NCBI GenBank assembly: GCA_012511245.1
Contig: JAAZGM010000354.1
Span: 1 to 29,340, forward strand
Length of the DNA stretch: 29,340 bases
From: Methanomicrobiales archaeon
Lineage (GTDB): Archaea; Halobacteriota; Methanomicrobia; Methanomicrobiales; Methanoculleaceae
Direction: 5' to 3'
The notes beneath the pieces are model-generated. The model saw only the letters and a list, made by a program, of their open reading frames with translations, ran no database searches and was not told where the DNA came from. Both the position numbers and the translations under genes were made by a program. Positions 8,767-16,202 of this stretch are shown here, in pieces. Position 1 is the first letter of the stretch; each line of letters begins with the position of its first letter.

Positions 8767-9321
8767 TCACATTATGGTTTCGAGCCGCTGCTCCAGGAAA
8801 TCGAGTCCTCTCTTGATATCCTCGATGTTCTTCCCGCCGGTCAGGATGATCTTACCCGAGCTGAAGAGAAGGGCGACGATCTTCGGGTCCTCAATGCGGT
8901 AGACGAGTCCGGGGAACTGTTCGGGTTCATACTCGATATTCTCAAGGTTGAGGGTGATGACCACCTTGTTCAGGTTGATGTACCTGCCCATGTCATACGA
9001 GCAGACCATGTTCGTGATCGCAACCTGCGGCACATCGTAGGTCTCGACCCCCGCATCCCGCAGCGACTGCATGATGATCTCCAGGCCCGGGCGCAGGTCA
9101 GACTTCTTCCTGATACCGGTGAGCACCACTTTTCCTGAGGAGAATATCAGGGATGCGATCTTAGGGTTCTCGATGCGATAGACCGCCCCGGGGAACCTCT
9201 TGGTATTCAGTTCGCAGTTTTTTATTTTATTAGATACATTTTCAAGGTCGATCGCGTCGGCGATCACTCCTGAAGCAACGATGTTCTCAATTTTCAGTGA
9301 CTCGTATCCCTTCTCAGCCAT
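8767..9321 (-). CDS. tbp: TATA-box-binding protein
   Basis: General transcription factor that binds box A and recruits TFB and RNA polymerase. The 184-residue protein is made of the two saddle-forming direct repeats. Matching blocks are FPGAVYRIENPKIASLIFSSGKVVLTG in the first half and FPGLVYRIEDPKIVALLFSSGKIILTG in the second, given here only as family signatures. The start at 9321 (MAEKGYESL) is preferred. The frame is open further to an ATG at 9348, but the extra nine residues are not typical of the family and 184 residues is the normal length. No ribosome-binding site is seen, consistent with a short leader. It is divergent from the acyl-CoA synthetase gene. Confidence 0.95.
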   Translation of the reverse strand: MAEKGYESLKIENIVASGVIADAIDLENVSNKIKNCELNTKRFPGAVYRIENPKIASLIFSSGKVVLTGIRKKSDLRPGLEIIMQSLRDAGVETYDVPQVAITNMVCSYDMGRYINLNKVVITLNLENIEYEPEQFPGLVYRIEDPKIVALLFSSGKIILTGGKNIEDIKRGLDFLEQRLETIM

Positions 9322-9361
9322 TGATATGAGTATCGTTTTTTGAACCATAATACTAATGGGT

Positions 9362-9449
9362 AATCTTTATGCCCATTCTCGATATGATGTTCATTTCAAC
9401 TTCGTGAATGCTTTAAACCATAAACGCGCAACTTTTACGGGACCGCGTT
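9362..9449. promoter_or_regulatory. Shared divergent promoter region of tbp and the acyl-CoA synthetase
   Basis: TTTAAA at 9412-9417 is placed to serve as box A for the rightward synthetase gene, with a start site near 9440 and a leader of about 10 bases. On the other strand ATAAAGAT at 9370-9363 could serve tbp, with a leader of about 20 bases. Because TTTAAA is self-complementary it might also act leftward. Neither downstream gene has a clear ribosome-binding site. Confidence 0.4.
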
Positions 9450-11153
9450 ATGGCAGATGAAGAGCAAAATCCATCATCCTACGAGGACTTATGCGCCAAT
9501 TTCACGATCGATGTTCCCGAATACTATAACTTCGGCTTCGATGTGATCGACGCATGGGCAAAGAAGGACCGGAATAAACTGGCGATGATCTGGGTTGACC
9601 AGAAGGGAAACGAGAGGAAATACACCTTCTTTGACCTCATGCGCCTCTCGAATCAGGCCGTCAACATCTGCCTGAAGTACGGTATCAAGAAGGGCGACCG
9701 CGTCATGCTGATGCTCCCCCGGACGCCTGAATGGTGGATCTTCACCATCGCCCTGATCAAACTCGGCGCGGTCTACTGTCCCGCGACGACGATGCTGACC
9801 CCGAAAGACCTGAAGTATCGCGTCCAGGCGGCTGGCATCAAGATGATCATCACCATGGCGGAACACGCCGATAAGGTCGAGGAGATCCGGGAAGACTGCC
9901 CCACGCTTGCAGCCCGGCTCATGATCGACGGTGTGCGGGACGAGTGGATCAGTTATCCCGTCGAGCTCGACTACCCCGCGCCCTGCTCGCACAAACTGGT
10001 GAACCTCCCCGGCATGCACCGGACGAAGGCGACCGACCCGCTCCTGATCTTCTTCACCTCCGGCACCACCGGCGAGCCGAAGATGGTGATCCACAACCAC
10101 GCCTATCCGCTCGGCCACCTCGTCACCGCGCAGTTGTGGCACGACCTGCGCCCGAATGACCTGCACCTCACGATCTCCGATACCGGGTGGGGTAAGAGCG
10201 CGTGGGGAAAACTCTACGGTCAGTGGATCATCGGCGCCTGTATCTTCGTCTATGACATCCGCGGCCGGTTCCATGCCACCGAGATCCTGCCGCTGCTGGA
10301 AAAATACGGGGTGACCACGTTCTGCTGCCCCCCAACCATCTACCGGATGCTGATCCTCGCCGACCTCGGCAAGTTCGATCTCACCGACCTGCGGCACTGC
10401 TGCAGTGCCGGTGAAGCCATCAACCCTGAGGTGATCCGGGCATGGGAGGAGGGAACCGGGAGGACGATCTACGAAGGATACGGCCAGACCGAGACGGTGC
10501 TCTGTATCGGGACACTTCCGGGCATGAAGACCAAACCCGGTTCGATGGGGAGACCGATGCCGGGCTGGCATATCGAGCTCCTCGACGACGACGGCAACCC
10601 GGTGGACGTCGGGGAGGAGGGGCGGATCGCGATCAAGGTCGATCCCCGGCCTGTCGGGCTCTTCTCCGGCTACCTGAACAACAGCGAGGAGAACCGCAAG
10701 GTCTTCTCGAACGGTTTCTACTTCACCGGCGACAAGGCCTATATGGACGAGGACGGTTACTTCTGGTTCATCGGGCGCGACGATGATGTCATCAAGTCGT
10801 CCGGCTACCGGATTGGGCCGTTCGAGGTCGAGAGCGCCATCATGGAGCACCCGGCTGTCCAGGAGGCGGCGGTCGTCGGGTCGCCCGATGTGCTCCGCGG
10901 ATTGGTTGTCAAGGCCTTCGTCGTCCTGAAGCCTGGAAACCGGCCTACAGAGTCTCTGGTCAAAGATATCCAGAGACAGGTCAAGCGGGTGACGGCGCCT
11001 TACAAGTATCCCCGCCTGGTCGAATTTGTGGAGTCGCTCCCGAAGACCATCTCCGGTAAGATCAAGCGGCACGAGCTGCGTGAACTGGAGATGAAACGGT
11101 TTACAGAGAACAACTCCCGGCCTTCTTCCAACATCGAAGAGGGCGGGGAGTGA
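9450..11153 (+). CDS. Acyl-CoA synthetase (AMP-forming), medium-chain/MACS-like
   Basis: ATP-dependent ligase that activates a carboxylic acid to its acyl-CoA through an acyl-adenylate. The 567-residue protein has the ANL-superfamily core motifs. These are the phosphate loop TSGTTGEPK (203-211), the adenylate motif YGQTE, TGDKAY, the hinge region IKSSGYRIGPFEVES, and the C-terminal catalytic lysine K537 in TISGKIKRHEL. It resembles the medium-chain acyl-CoA synthetase group also found in Methanosarcina rather than acetyl-CoA synthetase, which is about 80 residues longer. Substrate cannot be read from sequence; short branched or medium-chain acids are likely. It stands alone, divergent from tbp and followed by a tRNA gene. 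Confidence 0.9.
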   Translation: MADEEQNPSSYEDLCANFTIDVPEYYNFGFDVIDAWAKKDRNKLAMIWVDQKGNERKYTFFDLMRLSNQAVNICLKYGIKKGDRVMLMLPRTPEWWIFTIALIKLGAVYCPATTMLTPKDLKYRVQAAGIKMIITMAEHADKVEEIREDCPTLAARLMIDGVRDEWISYPVELDYPAPCSHKLVNLPGMHRTKATDPLLIFFTSGTTGEPKMVIHNHAYPLGHLVTAQLWHDLRPNDLHLTISDTGWGKSAWGKLYGQWIIGACIFVYDIRGRFHATEILPLLEKYGVTTFCCPPTIYRMLILADLGKFDLTDLRHCCSAGEAINPEVIRAWEEGTGRTIYEGYGQTETVLCIGTLPGMKTKPGSMGRPMPGWHIELLDDDGNPVDVGEEGRIAIKVDPRPVGLFSGYLNNSEENRKVFSNGFYFTGDKAYMDEDGYFWFIGRDDDVIKSSGYRIGPFEVESAIMEHPAVQEAAVVGSPDVLRGLVVKAFVVLKPGNRPTESLVKDIQRQVKRVTAPYKYPRLVEFVESLPKTISGKIKRHELRELEMKRFTENNSRPSSNIEEGGE

Positions 11154-11212
11154 TTACATTTATTTTGTTTGAGGTACAACACTTGTAGGCGCGAATATCG
11201 CCGCACGTTTGC

Positions 11213-11297
11213 GCGAGGGTTGCCAAGCCAGGTCAAAGGCGATAGGTTCAGGGCCTATTCTCGTAGGAGTTCGCCGGTTCGAATCCGGCCCCTCGCA
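11213..11297 (+). tRNA. tRNA-Leu (anticodon CAG)
   Basis: Complete class II tRNA of 85 bases. The acceptor stem is GCGAGGG with CCCTCGC and discriminator A. The D arm contains GCC...GGC. The anticodon stem ATAGG/CCTAT encloses the 7-base loop TTCAGGG, giving CAG. A long variable arm (CTC...GAG) and a T arm GCCGG-TTCGAAT-CCGGC complete it. The 3' CCA is not encoded and no intron is present. Confidence 0.95.
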
Positions 11298-11401
11298 TAC
11301 GCTCTTCTATGACCGATGTCAGTTCAGGGCATCATCTTCATCTGTTGCCAGAGAATGAGGAGATCCCGGCTTCCCGTAGTATCCGCTGAGTGCTTCCCGG
11401 G

Positions 11402-11419
11402 CCACCAAAAAAGGGGTGG
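11402..11419 (-). terminator. Candidate terminator of the DUF2795 gene
   Basis: Immediately past the stop codon on the leftward strand, CCACC and GGTGG (11402-11406 and 11415-11419) pair around a loop containing six T. The T-tract alone could terminate an archaeal transcript. Confidence 0.45.
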
Positions 11420-11421
11420 AT

Positions 11422-11676
11422 TTATTTGATCCTGCCGAACTCCTGGCCCACTTCCGCGGCGGACCGGAAGGTCTGATCCCCGAACATCTCAAGGACCTGG
11501 ATGACCGCATCCGGGGCGTTGTTCTTCCGGGCGTGATCGAGTAACTCCTGCTTTCCAGCCGGATAATCCATGCCTCCCGGGTATTTCTGGAATGCGGATG
11601 CACTCAGCTCTTCGACGGATGCCGCCTGAGCTGCAGAGGCCTGCCCGCCCCTGACCGAAGGTCTCTCTTCTGCCAT
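11422..11676 (-). CDS. Small DUF2795 domain protein
   Basis: Soluble 84-residue protein. Its C-terminal 50 or so residues (from DYPAGKQELLDHARKNNAP to the end) match the DUF2795 pattern: a short helical domain beginning with YP-G-K-ELL-HAR, then A and a V-x-L pattern. The function of the family is unknown. The start at 11676 is chosen because GGTGAG lies four bases upstream. An ATG four codons earlier (11688) has no such site. The N-terminal 25 residues are Ser/Ala/Gly-rich and probably disordered. It stands alone, downstream of tRNA-Leu on the opposite strand. Confidence 0.75.
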   Translation of the reverse strand: MAEERPSVRGGQASAAQAASVEELSASAFQKYPGGMDYPAGKQELLDHARKNNAPDAVIQVLEMFGDQTFRSAAEVGQEFGRIK

Positions 11677-11999
11677 AGTTCTCACCATCTCTTTTTATTT
11701 TGCGGCACCCCGCATGACGGGATACACACGGCCACATAACGCCCGTAGAATAAAAATATTATTGCGTTTTAAGGCAGAAATACGTCCAATCCTGTGTGGA
11801 AACAATCCGGATTTGGAATGACAGCACCTGCCTGGAGCAGGAGATCTCGGGTAGATCGCTCATCCGGCAATAACAGTGCCATCTCACCTGCTCTGCTGCA
11901 AGAAGCTGGCACACAGAGCATGATGGCGGCAGGCAGGGTTCTCCTGAACCCACCCTTCTAAAAAATAGTATTTAGAGTTCCGAACATTAAAAGAACGTT
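11677..11999. other. Intergenic region, no gene seen
   Basis: This stretch holds the upstream region of the DUF2795 gene and the downstream region of the RRM gene. A perfect hairpin GGGTTC-TCCT-GAACCC lies at 11936-11951. On the leftward strand a TTTTTT run just before it may end the RRM transcript. A short open frame with scattered cysteines (11759-11953, leftward) has no ribosome-binding site and resembles nothing I know. Confidence 0.5.
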
Positions 12000-12260
12000 C
12001 TAGTACCGGTGGAAGTCGTTCCGCGGTCTCGGAGGCCGTGCCTCATCGATCTTTAATGTGCGACCTACAAATACAGTGTCATTCAGGGCTTCCTTTGCTG
12101 CTTCAGCCTCTTCAGGGCTGCCCATCTCAACGAATCCAAAGCCTTTGCGTTCGATGACTCTGACGTCGGTTACCGTCCCGTACTGGCTGAATAATTCTTT
12201 CAACTGTTCTTCATTTACCGAATAGGTGAGGTTGCCGACGTACAGCTTGTTGCTTTCCAT
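12000..12260 (-). CDS. Small single-RRM RNA-binding protein
   Basis: 86-residue protein that is almost entirely one RNA recognition motif. RNP2 is LYVGNL (residues 6-11), RNP1 is KGFGFVEM (about 39-46), and both carry the aromatic residues that stack on RNA bases. A short Arg/Pro-rich tail (PPRPRNDFHRY) follows. Such stand-alone RRM proteins are common in cyanobacteria and some other bacteria, where several are cold-induced, and are sparse in archaea. A role as an RNA chaperone is an inference from the family. A good ribosome-binding site, GAGGATC, sits six bases before the ATG. It is divergent from aIF1A. Confidence 0.92.
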   Translation of the reverse strand: MESNKLYVGNLTYSVNEEQLKELFSQYGTVTDVRVIERKGFGFVEMGSPEEAEAAKEALNDTVFVGRTLKIDEARPPRPRNDFHRY

Positions 12261-12560
12261 TCAAAGATCCTCTTCACACATATACACTCAAACCTTAATT
12301 ATCCTTTGGAGAGAAAACCGGGAAATGGTTCTGGGGCGGTTCTCCCGGTGCGGAGTCGCATCTCATCCTTTTCGGCGTCTAAAAGCCTGCTCTGTGACAG
12401 AACATTCTTGAAACGGATGGTCATCTGCCCTGCGCGGGTCCGGGTCAACGCGGTTCCTCTTGGGGGGATAGATACTTTAATAGCGACCCGGGTCATTGAT
12501 ATACACTCCCAGGAAAAATATCTGGCAGAACATCCTGCCGCCAATTATGGAGTTGATTAA
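12261..12560. promoter_or_regulatory. Divergent intergenic region between the RRM gene and aIF1A
   Basis: About 300 bases without a convincing gene. For aIF1A, GATATACA at 12498-12505 is a plausible box A (start site near 12528, leader about 33 bases). A second AT-rich site, CTTTAATA near 12472-12479, is an alternative. The RRM gene is read away from here. The sequence ATATACACTC occurs twice in the same orientation (near 12280 and 12500). Confidence 0.4.
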
Positions 12561-12563
12561 CTG
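12549..12563 (+). promoter_or_regulatory. Ribosome-binding site and CTG start of aIF1A
   Basis: GGAG at 12549-12552 is followed by 8 bases and then CTG (12561-12563). The in-frame stop TAA at 12558-12560 directly precedes that CTG. Between it and the first in-frame ATG at 12663 there is no ATG, GTG or TTG, so this site decides the start. Confidence 0.75.
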
Positions 12564-12878
12564 ACAAATACACGAGGAACACAGAACAAAGAAGGCGAAG
12601 AGATCATACGCGTACGGTTACCAAAGAAGAGGAACCGTGAGATCTTCGCCCGTGCCGACCTGATGCTCGGGGCAAACCATATCCGTGTCCGTTGCGAGGA
12701 TGGTGTCACGCGCACGGGAAGGATCAAAGGCAAGATTAAGAAGCGGCTCTGGATACGTGAAGGTGACCTCCTGATCGTCGTCCCCTGGAGTTTCCAGGAT
12801 GAGAAGTGCGATATCGTCTACCGGTACATCAAACCCCAGGTAGACTGGCTCAAGAAGCACAACTATCTCAGCCAGTAA
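12561..12878 (+). CDS. eif1A: Translation initiation factor aIF1A, apparent CTG start
   Basis: Archaeal homologue of eIF1A, which binds the A site of the small ribosomal subunit and helps start-codon selection. Read from CTG it is 105 residues, the usual length. The order is a basic, hydrophilic N-terminus (TNTRGTQNKEGEE), the OB-fold with the family signature VRLPKKRNREIFARA, then MLGANHIRVRCEDG, RGRIKGK-like basic loop, WIREGD and the C-terminal YRYIKPQVDWLK. The only in-frame ATG (12663) would remove the first 34 residues, including the first OB strand, so it cannot be the real start. CTG at 12561 has a well-spaced GGAG and the frame is closed by a stop directly upstream. A sequencing error elsewhere upstream would not remove this constraint unless it changed the CTG itself. 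Confidence 0.93.
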   Translation: MTNTRGTQNKEGEEIIRVRLPKKRNREIFARADLMLGANHIRVRCEDGVTRTGRIKGKIKKRLWIREGDLLIVVPWSFQDEKCDIVYRYIKPQVDWLKKHNYLSQ

Positions 12879-13078
12879 CTTCTGCATTTTGCACGCGCGC
12901 CGGGGTTGAGGTGGTATTGCCTGTCTCCGGCAGGGCTCTGTATTATGCAGGGCAGGTTCAATCTGAATTTTGTTCACTTCGGGCACTGGCAGCAGGGGCG
13001 CTCATGGTACCAGTAGTCCATTGATACGACACGCAGCACCGGGCACTGCAACAACATCGACGGTAGAATACAATCACC

Positions 13079-13135
13079 CCGGCACCGGACTTCGATAGTC
13101 CGGCGCCTTGAGGCATGCCTCAAACACAGTGCCGG
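13079..13135. repeat. Nested inverted repeats able to form a three-way junction
   Basis: An outer stem CCGGCAC (13079-13085) with GTGCCGG (13129-13135) encloses two perfect hairpins. These are CGGACT/AGTCCG (13086-13091 and 13097-13102, 5-base loop) and the 16-base palindrome TTGAGGCATGCCTCAA (13108-13123). All stems are exact. This could be a structured RNA or a mobile-element remnant; the sequence does not tell which. Confidence 0.6.
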
Positions 13136-13253
13136 TATACAGGATGATGTTTTGCCTGATATATCTGGATTTATCCCCCTGGAATGCGCTGATTGACGAA
13201 CATCCATCCTTTTTATGAGGGGACGCCTGGCGGAGGGTTCAACAGAGATCATT

Positions 13254-13265
13254 CTCCCCGGGGAG
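13254..13265. repeat. 12-bp perfect palindrome
   Basis: CTCCCCGGGGAG is an exact palindrome in the non-coding region. It might be a protein-binding site; no adjacent gene start explains it. Confidence 0.4.
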
Positions 13266-13496
13266 CGTTCTTGTACAGATGCCTCGTTATTAAGCGCACT
13301 ATCTCCTGATGATGGGCACCATACCACGATCCCATCAACCTCCGGCACGGAACGGTATAACAAGCCCCGGCTCTTCAGGATACGGTGCTGCCAGATATCG
13401 GATTGGTGACATGCCGCGCACCCTGTGCGGTCCGGCACCAGCAGGAGATATGACCTCGCGTGGCATCACGCTAGAGAGGTAGAGACACCCAGTACC

Positions 13497-13531
13497 GGCG
13501 GGGAGCGATGATCCGATCACTCCGCCCTTTT
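13497..13531 (+). terminator. Terminator-like hairpin, rightward
   Basis: GGCGG...AG pairs with CT...CCGCC (13497-13505 with 13520-13526, two bulged G). An inner GAT/ATC extends the stem, and CTTTT follows. It would end a rightward transcript, but lies about 650 bases beyond aIF1A, so it hints at an unannotated transcript in this region. Confidence 0.35.
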
Positions 13532-13637
13532 AACAGGTATCGGGGCCGGCGGCACCAGAGGTGCACAGAAGAGTATAGCACAGGTTGCGCTGGCAGAAGT
13601 ATCCCATGAGAAAGGCGTGATACCTGGATAGATTGAA

Positions 13638-13653
13638 GGGGGAGAAATCCCCC
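13638..13653 (-). terminator. Hairpin downstream of the phosphorylase gene
   Basis: GGGGGA and TCCCCC pair around a GAAA loop, starting about 14 bases past the phosphorylase stop on the leftward strand. There is no strong T-tract, so this is a weak terminator candidate. Confidence 0.35.
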
Positions 13654-13666
13654 CTCACGAGCGTAT

Positions 13667-15922
13667 TCACAGGGAGAAAGGATCGCCGGTTTCCCTGTCC
13701 TTCACCTGCGGCTCCCAGTTCAGCGGCCACCGGGTTGTTTTCTCTCCTGTCGGTATTGCACCGTTGTATGTCGCCTCCGTAGCCTGCAAGAGGGCCGGGT
13801 AGTATCGTATGACATACTCTTTCACCATCCGGCGAGCCGAAAACCGGGGGCCGTTGCTCTTGATCGACTCCTTCATCATCTTCACCCAGCCATGGGGGAT
13901 ATCGTCAATAGAGCGGTTGTAGTAGAGTGGGATGACCTCTTTTTCGAGGAGGTTGTAGATCGCCGTAGCGTCGGCGGCATCCCGCCCAGATCCAGCACCC
14001 GCCTCGCTCCCGAACGCCCAGCCGTTTTTGCCGTTGTACCCCTCGGTCCACCACCCATCCAGGATGGAGAGGTTCACTACCCCGTTAAGTGATGCCTTCA
14101 TGCCGCTCGTCCCGCTCGCCTCCATCGGGGGCAGGGGATTGTTCAGCCAGACATCAACGCCGTGAACCAGATACTGGGCCACCTTCTCGCTGTAGTCCTC
14201 GACGAACGTGATCCGCCCACCGAACTCAGGCTGCTGTGCGTAGCGATAGATCTGCTGGAGCACCCGTTTTCCTTCGTTGTCCGCCGGATGGGCTTTCCCG
14301 GCGAAGATGATCTGGACCGGATACCACCGATTGTTCAGGATGCGCTTCAACCGTTCCAGGTCCTCAAAGATGAGGTGGGCACGCTTATAAGTCGAGAAAC
14401 GCCGGGCAAACCCGATCGTCAGGGTAGAGGGGTTGAGGTACGCCCCCCCGACCGCCGGGTGCGGTGTTCCCTGCCGGTGCTGGTCTGCCCACCTAGATCT
14501 CTCCTGTTCGTGGATACGGTTGAAAAGTTTTGCTTTCAACCAGGTGTGGAGATACCAGAGTTCGGCATCTGGTATCTCATCGATGAGTTCCCATATCGTA
14601 AGATCGTCGTGTTCTGTGAGCCAGTTCGGGCAGGTCGGCCCGATGTACCGGTCATAAAGATCCCGCATCCGGTGATTCAGCCAGGTCGGGACATGGACGC
14701 CATTTGTGATATGGTCGATGGGTATGGTTGCCTCAGGCGTCCCTGGCCAGAGGCATCTCCACATCTGGCGGGTGACGCTCCCATGAGTCCGTGAGACACC
14801 GTTGTGATGCTGCGATGTGCGCAGGGCGAACGCTGTCATGTTAAAGCCCGAGTTTGCGAGCTGCGGGTGGATGCCGAGTTGCAAGAACTCATTCCAGTCG
14901 ATGCCGAGCGCCGGGTAGTAAGCCTTGAAGTAGCGCTCGATGAGATCGGTGGGGAAGACATCGTGCCCGGCGGGGACGGGTGTATGCGAGGTGAAGACAG
15001 ACGTTGACCGGACCTGCTCGAGTGCTTCCTCAAACTCCATCCCTCGCGCGACCCGTTCCCGGATCCGTTCGAGCGATGCGAATGCAGGGTGCCCTTCATT
15101 CAGGTGCACCGCTGCATACTCGATGCCGAGCGCGTGAAGCACTTTCCGCCCGCCGATACCGAGGACGATCTCCTGACGGAGGCGCTGCTCCAGGTCTCCT
15201 GTGTAGAGCCGGGATGATATCCCCCGGTTCTGTGGATCGTTGCAGGGAATATCCGTATCCAGGAGATAGAGTGGTATCCTGCCGACATCGACTTTCCAGA
15301 CAGCGACATAGATAGGCGGGTCGATGTGCGGGACCTGGACGATCAGATCTTCGCCGGTCGGACTCAGCACCCGGGTGATGGGCGCCATATCGTGGTCGAG
15401 TGGTTCGGTGATATCCTCCTGCCACCCGTCGGGGTTGATCTGTTGGTGCAGATACCCCTGTGAGTAGACGAATCCTATGGCAACCATCGGAAGACCGAGA
15501 TCACTTGACTCTTTCAGATGGTCACCGGCGAGGAATCCAAGCCCGCCCGCATATATGGGGAGCGAGTGGTGAAGTCCGTACTCCGCTGAGAAGTAGGCGA
15601 CGGTGAGCGAGCTATCGCCCGGGTACTGTTCAGAAAACCAGGTTCCGGCAGCGTTCAGATACTTCTTGAATCGGCGCATGACGATGTCGTAACGGCGGAG
15701 ATACGCGGGATTTTCTGCCGCCAGTTTCAGGAACTGGATCGGTATCTCGCGGAGCATTCGAACCGGGTTGTGGACACTCTCCTTCCACGCCTGCGGGCTC
15801 ACCTGCTTGAAGAGAGCCCGGACTTCCGGGTTCCAGCTCCACCAGAGGTTGTACGCGAGGTCAACAAGTCCGGAGATCCGCTCTGGAACGTGAGCATACT
15901 GGTTGCGTAGGGATTCCTCCAT
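13667..15922 (-). CDS. Alpha-glucan phosphorylase (DUF3417 type)
   Basis: Releases glucose 1-phosphate from the non-reducing ends of glycogen or maltodextrin using phosphate. The 751-residue protein has the N-terminal DUF3417 segment (VDLAYNLWWSWNPEVRALF), then the phosphorylase core with AYFSAEYGLHHSLPIYAGGLG, HLNEGHPAF, TSHTPVPAGHD and IGFARRFSTYKRA. The PLP lysine K609 lies in GTSGMKASLNG. This short bacterial/archaeal class lacks the allosteric sites of animal phosphorylase and is somewhat shorter here than the roughly 830-850 residues common for it. It has its own strong box A, so it can be expressed apart from the upstream glucan operon. A GAGGGG ribosome-binding site precedes the ATG. 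Confidence 0.94.
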   Translation of the reverse strand: MEESLRNQYAHVPERISGLVDLAYNLWWSWNPEVRALFKQVSPQAWKESVHNPVRMLREIPIQFLKLAAENPAYLRRYDIVMRRFKKYLNAAGTWFSEQYPGDSSLTVAYFSAEYGLHHSLPIYAGGLGFLAGDHLKESSDLGLPMVAIGFVYSQGYLHQQINPDGWQEDITEPLDHDMAPITRVLSPTGEDLIVQVPHIDPPIYVAVWKVDVGRIPLYLLDTDIPCNDPQNRGISSRLYTGDLEQRLRQEIVLGIGGRKVLHALGIEYAAVHLNEGHPAFASLERIRERVARGMEFEEALEQVRSTSVFTSHTPVPAGHDVFPTDLIERYFKAYYPALGIDWNEFLQLGIHPQLANSGFNMTAFALRTSQHHNGVSRTHGSVTRQMWRCLWPGTPEATIPIDHITNGVHVPTWLNHRMRDLYDRYIGPTCPNWLTEHDDLTIWELIDEIPDAELWYLHTWLKAKLFNRIHEQERSRWADQHRQGTPHPAVGGAYLNPSTLTIGFARRFSTYKRAHLIFEDLERLKRILNNRWYPVQIIFAGKAHPADNEGKRVLQQIYRYAQQPEFGGRITFVEDYSEKVAQYLVHGVDVWLNNPLPPMEASGTSGMKASLNGVVNLSILDGWWTEGYNGKNGWAFGSEAGAGSGRDAADATAIYNLLEKEVIPLYYNRSIDDIPHGWVKMMKESIKSNGPRFSARRMVKEYVIRYYPALLQATEATYNGAIPTGEKTTRWPLNWEPQVKDRETGDPFSL

Positions 15923-15945
15923 AAAATCTGCCCCTCTTGATTAGT

Positions 15946-15958
15946 ATACGGTCCGTAT
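15946..15958. promoter_or_regulatory. Operator-like palindrome in the phosphorylase promoter
   Basis: ATACGG-T-CCGTAT is a perfect 6-bp inverted repeat around one base. It lies between the box A (15964-15971) and the start codon (15922), next to the expected transcription start near 15941. A regulator bound here could block polymerase. Confidence 0.5.
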
Positions 15959-15963
15959 TTATT

Positions 15964-15971
15964 ATTATATA
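15964..15971 (-). promoter_or_regulatory. Box A of the phosphorylase gene
   Basis: Leftward TATATAAT in an AT-rich stretch (GCATATATAATAATAAATA, on the leftward strand) about 45 bases before the start codon. It predicts a leader of roughly 20 bases, which holds a GAGGGG ribosome-binding site. Confidence 0.7.
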
Positions 15972-16140
15972 TGCCTACGGATTTTTGTTCTCATCTGATA
16001 AAATGGAAAATATCACAAAATTCGTTGATTTTATCGGTGCAAGATATCAGAGAAGCAGATCAGGAGTACGGTATGCTGTAAGCCCGGGCGGCAGCCGAAG
16101 TGTAATCGGGCATGTCCACCGGGGCACGGGGGCTGCTCAA

Positions 16141-16150
16141 AAAGCTTTTA
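16141..16150 (-). terminator. Candidate terminator of the glucan operon
   Basis: The palindrome AAAAGCTTTT, which reads GTAAAAGCTTTTTGAG leftward, lies about 55 bases past the MalQ stop. It gives a T5 tract on the transcript strand. Confidence 0.35.
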
Positions 16151-16202
16151 CCGGAAGACCTGCGCGACGACGACGTGCGGTATTTGTGTCAGTGCCCCGC
16201 CG

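Larger units (their letters stand above)
12879..13666. other. 788-base intergenic region, no recognisable gene, rich in inverted repeats
   Basis: Lies between the convergent ends of aIF1A and the phosphorylase gene. An open leftward frame (12974-13438) has an implausible Cys/Arg/Ser-rich composition and no homology I recognise. The stretch does contain a branched inverted-repeat structure, a 12-bp palindrome and two hairpins, listed separately. It may hold an untranslated RNA or the worn remains of a lost gene. Confidence 0.5.

Noticed and set aside
8165..8902. Rightward open frame spanning the lhr end, the intergenic region and the tbp end
   Set aside because: It overlaps two solid genes out of frame and gives a low-complexity product.
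9489..11072. Long leftward open frame inside the acyl-CoA synthetase gene
   Set aside because: Antisense shadow of an unmistakable ANL-family enzyme. No start signal and no known domain.
12663..12878. aIF1A starting at the internal ATG
   Set aside because: It would lack the conserved N-terminal basic tail and the first OB strand, although the reading frame continues upstream with perfect family similarity to CTG at 12561.
12974..13438. 154-codon leftward open frame in the gap after aIF1A
   Set aside because: Composition is dominated by Arg, Ser and Cys, there is no ribosome-binding site, and it runs through exact palindromes. More likely non-coding.
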